Below are positions 58,315 to 64,000 of a stretch of DNA of 64,000 bases, one piece after another. This DNA comes from Salvia splendens. Lineage: Eukaryota; Streptophyta; Magnoliopsida; Lamiales; Lamiaceae. Position 1 is the first letter of the stretch. Each line of letters starts with the position of its first letter. The stretch covers positions 2,046,001 to 2,110,000 of the forward strand of contig NC_056046.1 in assembly GCF_004379255.2 (NCBI RefSeq). Reading direction: 5' to 3'. The notes beneath the pieces are model-generated. The model searched no databases. It was not told the origin of the DNA and was given only the letters and a program-made list of their open reading frames with translations. Position numbers and translations under genes: made by a program.

Positions 58315-58889
58315 TGTAGTGTGTGAATGTGATGGCATAAGAGAATAAGAGAAGAGGTGGAGTTGTGACTGCATGCGAAGTGAAGTTCAACTCAAAAATG
58401 TGGATAGTCAGCTCGGAAGGAGTCCGGCAGCTCGGAAGGAGTCCGGCAGCTCGGAAGGAGTCCGGCAGCTCGGAAGGAGTCCGGCAGCTCGGAAGGAGTC
58501 CGGTTATCCACGTCAGCTCGGAAGGAGTCCGTTTGAAGTAAGGATCAGGAGTAACAGCACGAGTTTGTTACTAGAGAATCCAACCTCTCTATGATTCTGT
58601 TGTAACCATTCACATATAAAAGCAGTCGACGCACACACACATACAAGTTAGTTAGCTCAATCATTTTTCTCATTCTTGTTGTATTCATCAAGAGCTTCTT
58701 GCGGTTTTGCTCATTGAATAATCAAGAGATAGCAGATAGATTGAGAGATTGTAATCTTGAGAGTGGAGTGAATAAAGATCCATTTTGTTGTCCGTGGACG
58801 TAGATCATCTTTGATCGAACCACGTAAATCCTTGGTGTGTTTTAGTCCATCGCGTTATTGTTGTGTTTGTCGAGCTTCAAACCGTAACA
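58315..58889 (+). repeat. 3' LTR of the copia element
   Basis: 575 bp, 19 bp longer than the 5' LTR because it has 5 instead of 4 contiguous copies of the 19-bp repeat (~58408-58520); otherwise identical by eye. Confidence 0.95.
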
Positions 58890-58894
58890 TATAC

Positions 58895-60129
58895 AAATCC
58901 TAACAATAGAGAGATCAATGATTCGATCTTAAATCATTCATTAACTTCTCCTAGCTAGATTTTTTAGACTCCCAAACAGTACAATTAACTAGGGATGTGA
59001 TACTAATTTTCAATATATAACTAACACCAAGTAGCTATTAGATTTGAACATCTAGTGGTTGAAATAATGCAAAGTGGATTATAATTTAAGTTTAAAAAAT
59101 TATTAAATACTAGTAAACAAATAAATGTTATTGAAATTTGTAATTTCACAAAAATCATAAAAATCAAAGTTAGATATGTTATTTTATCCATTTATTTGAA
59201 GTTATAGAGAAAACGAACAAATCAAGTTTTGATTTTTATATTTTTTATGAAGTTGAGAATTTTAATAACAATTTAAAATATATTAGAATCAAACTAAATA
59301 CTAATTAGGTAACATATCATTTAATTTCCCTATAAATCTAAATTCTACACAAATGATAAAGTTTGGCTATAAGTTTCCGATAAGTTTATGGTGACGCGGG
59401 TATGAATCAAACCCTAATAATCGTTTTAATTTATTTCTTTAATCCCTCAATTTCAATCCTCTATATAGTACTATAGCATAATCATATTAGCCGTACTTGA
59501 TCATTAACATTTACTACTAAACATTACTTGATCATTAAATGGCGATCTGGTGGTGACGAAAGCACGAGCAATCGGAGCGGGTGCGTGAGCTGATCCGAGA
59601 GGAGGCCGGGCTGAGACGGATGATTGAGGAGCACTTCGAACTTGAAGTCCGACAATAATGTGCAGAGGACTCGGATGGATTTATTAAGTATAGTCGTTAT
59701 TGGTTCTTTATCATTCAGTTTTGATGTTAGCAAGTCTTTTACTTATCTTTCTGTTAGGTGCTTAATTTCGCCATTTCCTACCTTGATTTACTGTTTCATT
59801 CAATTCCATGCTCATCCTGGAATATTTATGTAAAAGGGGATTTCTTTTTTGTATATATATATATGAGTGTCTATTATTTATTTTGTAATGAAAACTGTGT
59901 TATGTATAAATAAATTGTGTGGTAACGGCATAAAACTGAGTCCCTCCTAATGTACTCTTCCGTGAAAGCAAATATAGATATAAAAAAGGAACCTGCGGTC
60001 AAACAGAAAAGATTTGAGCGTATATAAATTCACATTTTAATTTATTCATATATTTTAAATTAGCCAATATCGAAATTTAGTGTTTTAGTTAAAAACTAGT
60101 AAAAAATTAACTTAATAGTTATACAAGTG
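58895..60129. other. AT-rich intergenic DNA with a small coding relic
   Basis: Mostly featureless. At 59490-59655 (plus) a fragment reads MAIWW, a TGA stop, then RKHEQSERVRELIREEAGLR and a short charged tail ending at TAA. It is related to minus-strand 6261-6430; no complete gene. Confidence 0.5.
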
Positions 60130-60381
60130 CTCCCTCCGTTCTGCGGTAGTGGAAGTGTTTCTTTTCGCCACGCGATATAAGAAAAATTGTATTAAGTGAG
60201 TTGAACACAAAAAGACTAAAGTAGGAAATGAAAATGGTAAAGAGATGAAGAAAAAATAAAGTAAGAGAGAGTAAAGTAGGTGAAAAGAAATGTCACTTTT
60301 AATAAAAAAATGAAATGACTCCACTACCATGGAACGTATCAAAATGACAAAATGACTCCACTACTATGGAATGAATAGAGT
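60130..60381. mobile_element. Stowaway-like MITE
   Basis: Left end CTCCCTCCGTTCTGCGGTAGTGG; inverted right end CTCTATTCATTCCATAGTAGTGG, with an internal repeat of the CCACTACCATGGAACG motif. Same family as 14147-14409. Confidence 0.7.
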
Positions 60382-60413
60382 AGTACAATATTGTGTATCT
60401 GGATGGAGACAAT

Positions 60414-60691
60414 GGATGTCAATCCCATCGAAACCCACGGGTTGGCCCGAATAACCCGATAAAATTATAGGGTTGGGGCTATATTTTTGCAACCCGAATA
60501 TAAAACGAGTTCTAAGTTTTAATTAAACAAAAATTGGAACTAAGCATTGATTATTATTTTTTTGGCCTGATTAGCCCGAAATCCGAAGGATTAGAGTTAG
60601 AGTCGAAAAATTATAACCCGAAAAAAATCACAACCCGAATAGCCTGCATCGAATAACCCGACAACTCGAGCGGTCAATCCGATTGACATCC
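60414..60691. mobile_element. Short element with 11-bp inverted ends, probably hAT-like MITE
   Basis: GGATGTCAATC at 60414-60424 and its reverse complement GATTGACATCC at 60681-60691 enclose ~280 bp rich in AACCCGA/CGGGTT motifs, a common plant MITE composition. A clean 8-bp target duplication was not seen. Confidence 0.6.
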
Positions 60692-61776
60692 CTTCACAAG
60701 TTTTTACCTCGAATATAAAAATATACCTAGTTCAAATATTGAAGATGGTCATTATTTAATAAATCTTTCGTTTTGAAAGTATCATATTGTAGTTGATTGG
60801 ATATGACCGATTCTTGAGAAATGAAAATATCTGTGGCTTTATTCCCAATATATTGTAATTGCATAAATAGCTGGCAGTAATATAGAATCCAAAGTTTCAA
60901 ACTAATCTTCATACGTTTGTTATGTCTATTGATAATTAATTAGAAATATGATAATGATACTACTCCGTACTAAACAAAAAATATTATAATTCTGAGTTTC
61001 ACGTGTCCCATGTAGAGGGAATCTTAAATTTTCAATTATTGTTCTTATTTGGTCGGTCACATGAATTTAATAGCATGAGAGATTCATAGGATGCGATTCA
61101 TGAGAAAGAATAAAATGTACTACTACAGTATTTTATTTGAGACAAAAGATCATGCACACAAATTAACTACTAGTTTGGTATTCGGGTAAAATAATAAAAG
61201 TAAATTAATAAATTAACTAGTTTGGTAATTCAATTCAAGAGATATAGTTGACGGTAAAATTGTGCTTTATCATGCAAGCCATCTACAATACACAATGAAG
61301 AAGACGGTAAAAGGATGCCATTCTTTCAATTGAGTTGAAACAGGGTATAAATTAAGCCCTAATTTTGTTAAGAGCATCACTTTTATTTTATTCTTTGATT
61401 TCTTTCTTTAACCATTCAATCTCCAAGCTATTCGGTTTGCAAAATTATATCTAGAGCTATTCGGTTTGAATCTCACCGCTTAACTCATGGATATGAATAA
61501 TCTAGGATTAAGTTGTGAGATTATTTAGTAGAAGATGATTGACTATGACAAATTATCATAGTCATGGGATTCAATCTCATAATACAAATTTAATCATGAG
61601 ATATAATTTTGCAAAAGTAAATATCTCACTTATAATGGAACAACCTAAAAAGAAATAGGTCTCACTTATAGTACGACGGAGCAAGTAGTTATCATTCTGT
61701 TGTTTCCTAGCTTCATATACATAATACACTAGGCATGTGTGTATGAATAGAAAAGTTGATTCACTATTTTATTGAA
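60692..61776. other. AT-rich intergenic DNA
   Basis: No gene, RNA or bounded element recognised. Confidence 0.55.
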
Positions 61777-62265
61777 GAGTAAAGGCCAAAATTGGTCCTG
61801 CACATATGGTTATTTTACGTTTTTTGTCCTAAACATTATCTTTTGGATTTTTTGGTCCTGAACATATGAAAATTTGATCAATTTGGTCCTAGACTAATTG
61901 TTCCGTTAAAAAATCCATACATTACTTCACTCCACATTCAAAATACATACCTTACTGCCAAGAAATTCAAACATTACTAAATCCATTTATGCCAAATAAA
62001 GCTTTTACATCATGATTCCACTCCACATTTATGCCAAAATACATACATTACTTCAACTAATCAGTTAGGATTTAAGAGTAAATGCCAAAATTGGTCTTGA
62101 ACATATGGTCATTTTACGTTAACCGTTAGTTTTTAACGGAACAGTTAGTCCAGGACCAAAATGATCAAATTTTCATATGTTCAGGACCAAAAAATCCAAA
62201 AGATAATGTTTATGACCAAAAACGTAAAATGATCATATGTTCAGGACTAATTTTGGCCTTTACTC
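61777..62265. mobile_element. Mutator-like MITE with long inverted repeats and 9-bp target duplication
   Basis: The element starts GAGTAAAGGCCAAAATTGG and ends with the inverted copy; the arms match for about 140 bp. TTTATTGAA is duplicated exactly at 61768-61776 and 62266-62274, the 9-bp size typical of Mutator-like elements. An extra truncated direct copy of the left arm lies inside at ~62069-62113. It is non-coding. Confidence 0.92.
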
Positions 62266-62501
62266 TTTATTGAATCAATATATATAATTGAATTATGCAT
62301 TCTCTTCTTATATAGTTTCACTCTTTACAATATAGATTTGAACAATCATTTAATCATTCAATATATATAATTGAATCAATATACATAATATCACTACTTT
62401 GATCAGCCAGTACAAACACAATCGCATAACATACGAGATTAGAGTTGAATAATTAAGAAACTAATTGTCCATATTGAATTTGACCTAAAACATGTATATG
62501 A

Positions 62502-62574
62502 GCCCGTCTAGCTCAGTTGGTAGAGCGCAAGGCTCTTAACCTTGTGGTCGTGGGTTCGAGCCCCACGGTGGGCG
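62502..62574 (+). tRNA. trnK-CUU: tRNA-Lys (anticodon CTT)
   Basis: 73 bases forming a full cloverleaf. The acceptor stem is GCCCGTC with GGTGGGC (two G-U pairs) and discriminator G. The D-loop box A is TAGCTCAGTTGGTAGAGC. The anticodon loop CTCTTAA has anticodon CTT. The T-arm box B is GGTTCGAGCCC. There is no intron. T-rich sequence follows within ~10 bases and serves as Pol III terminator. Nuclear, cytosolic tRNA for AAG codons. Confidence 0.97.
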
Positions 62575-64000
62575 CATTTATTTTAATTTATTTTTACTTG
62601 TTGGGCCTTATTTGTGGGCTAGTAACATTATAATTGTTGGGCTTTATCTGTGGGTTTGTTTTGTTATTTGCATGGGCCTCAATGAAAAAAATAATACACC
62701 TCCGTGACAAATATTTTAGACAAATAAAATTATACTGTAATAAAATAAAATATTTTTAGACAAATTAAATTAGAGAATAAAGAGAAACAAATAAAGCCCA
62801 TTTTGAAAGAGAAAAAAAATAGAATAAAGTCATCGGGTGGAGTGTCGGGCACTGTGCATACACGAATCATTTACTTAAAACGACAAATTTAAAATTTAAA
62901 ATATCATTAGATTTGTTGCAAATGAGTTATAGATTACCAAGTACACTAAAAACTGTCGCATCCAGGTAAAGTAAGTACTCCAGAAAAAATTAAATAGATA
63001 AAATTAAGGTACAATTGGAAGTGAGTGTGGGACTTAAGTTTAAAGCTAACTAATAAAATGAAGACTTCTTTTTATCAGCTTTAGTAAAGCAAAAAAATTT
63101 AGAAAGCAAGACTAGCCAAGTGTATCTATAGTACTATAGTAGTATAATATACAATTAATATTGTAATTTAGGTCTTGAAAGTTTTCATGATTGAGTATAG
63201 ATTATATATATTTGTGTATATTTAAAGTATTTAAATATTAGCAATATTTTAATACAGAACTAAGATCAAATCTCAATCGTTGGATTGAGAAAATGGACGA
63301 GTGGCTAATTAGTTTTTTTTACGCATATTCTTAGTTATACAATTTGGATTGACTGATTAAATTTATTTTTGATTTGAAACAACTTTAATATTGATTCAAA
63401 TACAAACTTTAATTTGCAGATCTTAGCAGACAATGAGATGTACTTTAACATATTGCTATTGCAGATATGGATCAATTATATAACTTTACAAATTCCTACG
63501 AGTTGAAATTATAAAGGTGCCAGACTTTTGAATTAATGTCTATGATAAGTGAATAAATTAAAATTAACAATTCTCAATTATATCCTAATTAGTGGATATA
63601 AAGGATTGATATTTAAAGTACTTTCCGTATGTTCAGTTAATTAGGATAATTAGTTTTTGGATATACTTGGATTTGGATTTAATTTGGAGCATTCAATTTT
63701 AATTTAATTTTCATTGTTCGACATCATAAAAAATCTTTTCTAGTTCCAAATTCTCTTAATTTTTCAATTTGAATTTTATATCTATAAAATAATATTTGGA
63801 AGGATATTGCTTCCCAATGGATTTAATGGCATTTTGGTTTGCAACCGCAAATTAGATTGTTCAATTAATCTTGACACTCATTTATATAATGTGGGTTACC
63901 ATTTCAATAAAACCTGAAATTTCATTAATTATTTTAATGATTCTATGAACACTACTTGGACTATGCTCTAGTATTTTATTCACAAGAAGATAGTAATTAG
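62575..64000. other. AT-rich intergenic DNA to window end
   Basis: No gene or bounded repeat recognised after the tRNA. Confidence 0.6.

Larger units (their letters stand above)
53669..58889 (+). mobile_element. Complete Ty1/copia LTR retrotransposon, 5221 bp
   Basis: Flanked by the 5-bp duplication TATAC (53664-53668, 58890-58894). LTRs at 53669-54224 and 58315-58889 begin TGTAGTG and end CCGTAACA. Read by eye they are identical except that the 3' LTR has one extra 19-bp unit of an internal repeat. A primer-binding site (TGGCGCCGTCTGTGGG) starts at 54227, and a purine-rich AAGGTGGAGATT precedes the 3' LTR. One intact gag-pol frame fills the interior. Confidence 0.97.

Overview
The window is nuclear DNA from a flowering plant. 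Genes are split by many short GT-AG introns, intergenic DNA is AT-rich and full of MITEs, the telomere-type repeat is TTTAGGG, and every recognisable protein has plant orthologues (histidine phosphotransfer protein, plastid NADP-malic enzyme, SHH1, MUT9-like kinase). A eudicot, possibly an asterid, is my inference from gene content, not something the sequence proves.

Layout. (1) 1-14.0 kb is a rearranged cluster. Two near-identical amaranthin-type lectin/aerolysin-like genes lie about 11.26 kb apart on the minus strand (the first is cut by the window edge), each followed upstream by the 3' end of an isoleucyl-tRNA synthetase gene. A third agglutinin gene copy is a pseudogene broken by a solo LTR. 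It lies under a 279-bp tandem array that carries TATA boxes. The IleRS copy at 1.86-5.08 kb is a heavily damaged pseudogene; the second IleRS piece is a short fragment holding a TRIM element. An F-box fragment sits beside the complete lectin gene. (2) 15.6-17.1 kb: a six-exon AHP gene (cytokinin phosphorelay). (3) 17.2-26.0 kb: gene-poor, MITE-rich DNA. (4) 26.0-30.8 kb: a 20-exon plastid-type NADP-malic enzyme gene. (5) 31.8-33.6 kb: two non-autonomous PIF/Harbinger elements. (6) 36.2-39.1 kb: a 2-oxoglutarate-dioxygenase-like gene that seems to lack catalytic residues. (7) 40.0-42.3 kb: SHH1-like homeodomain/SAWADEE gene. (8) 43.1-48.3 kb: a MUT9-like (casein-kinase-1-like) kinase gene whose first coding exon contains a PIF/Harbinger-derived element. 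That element carries a TATA box, a start codon and about 75 codons that run in frame into the kinase. (9) 49.1-51.1 kb: a larger PIF/Harbinger element with a frameshifted transposase. (10) 53.7-58.9 kb: a complete, apparently very young Ty1/copia retrotransposon. (11) 58.9-64 kb: MITEs, a Mutator-like element with a 9-bp target duplication, and one tRNA-Lys(CTT).

The most interesting signals are the transposon-supplied promoter/start of the kinase gene, which lies about 1 kb from an element of the same superfamily, and the lectin/IleRS duplication with its nested insertions. Exon structures were worked out by hand from splice signals, codon phase and family resemblance; no alignment or transcript was available.
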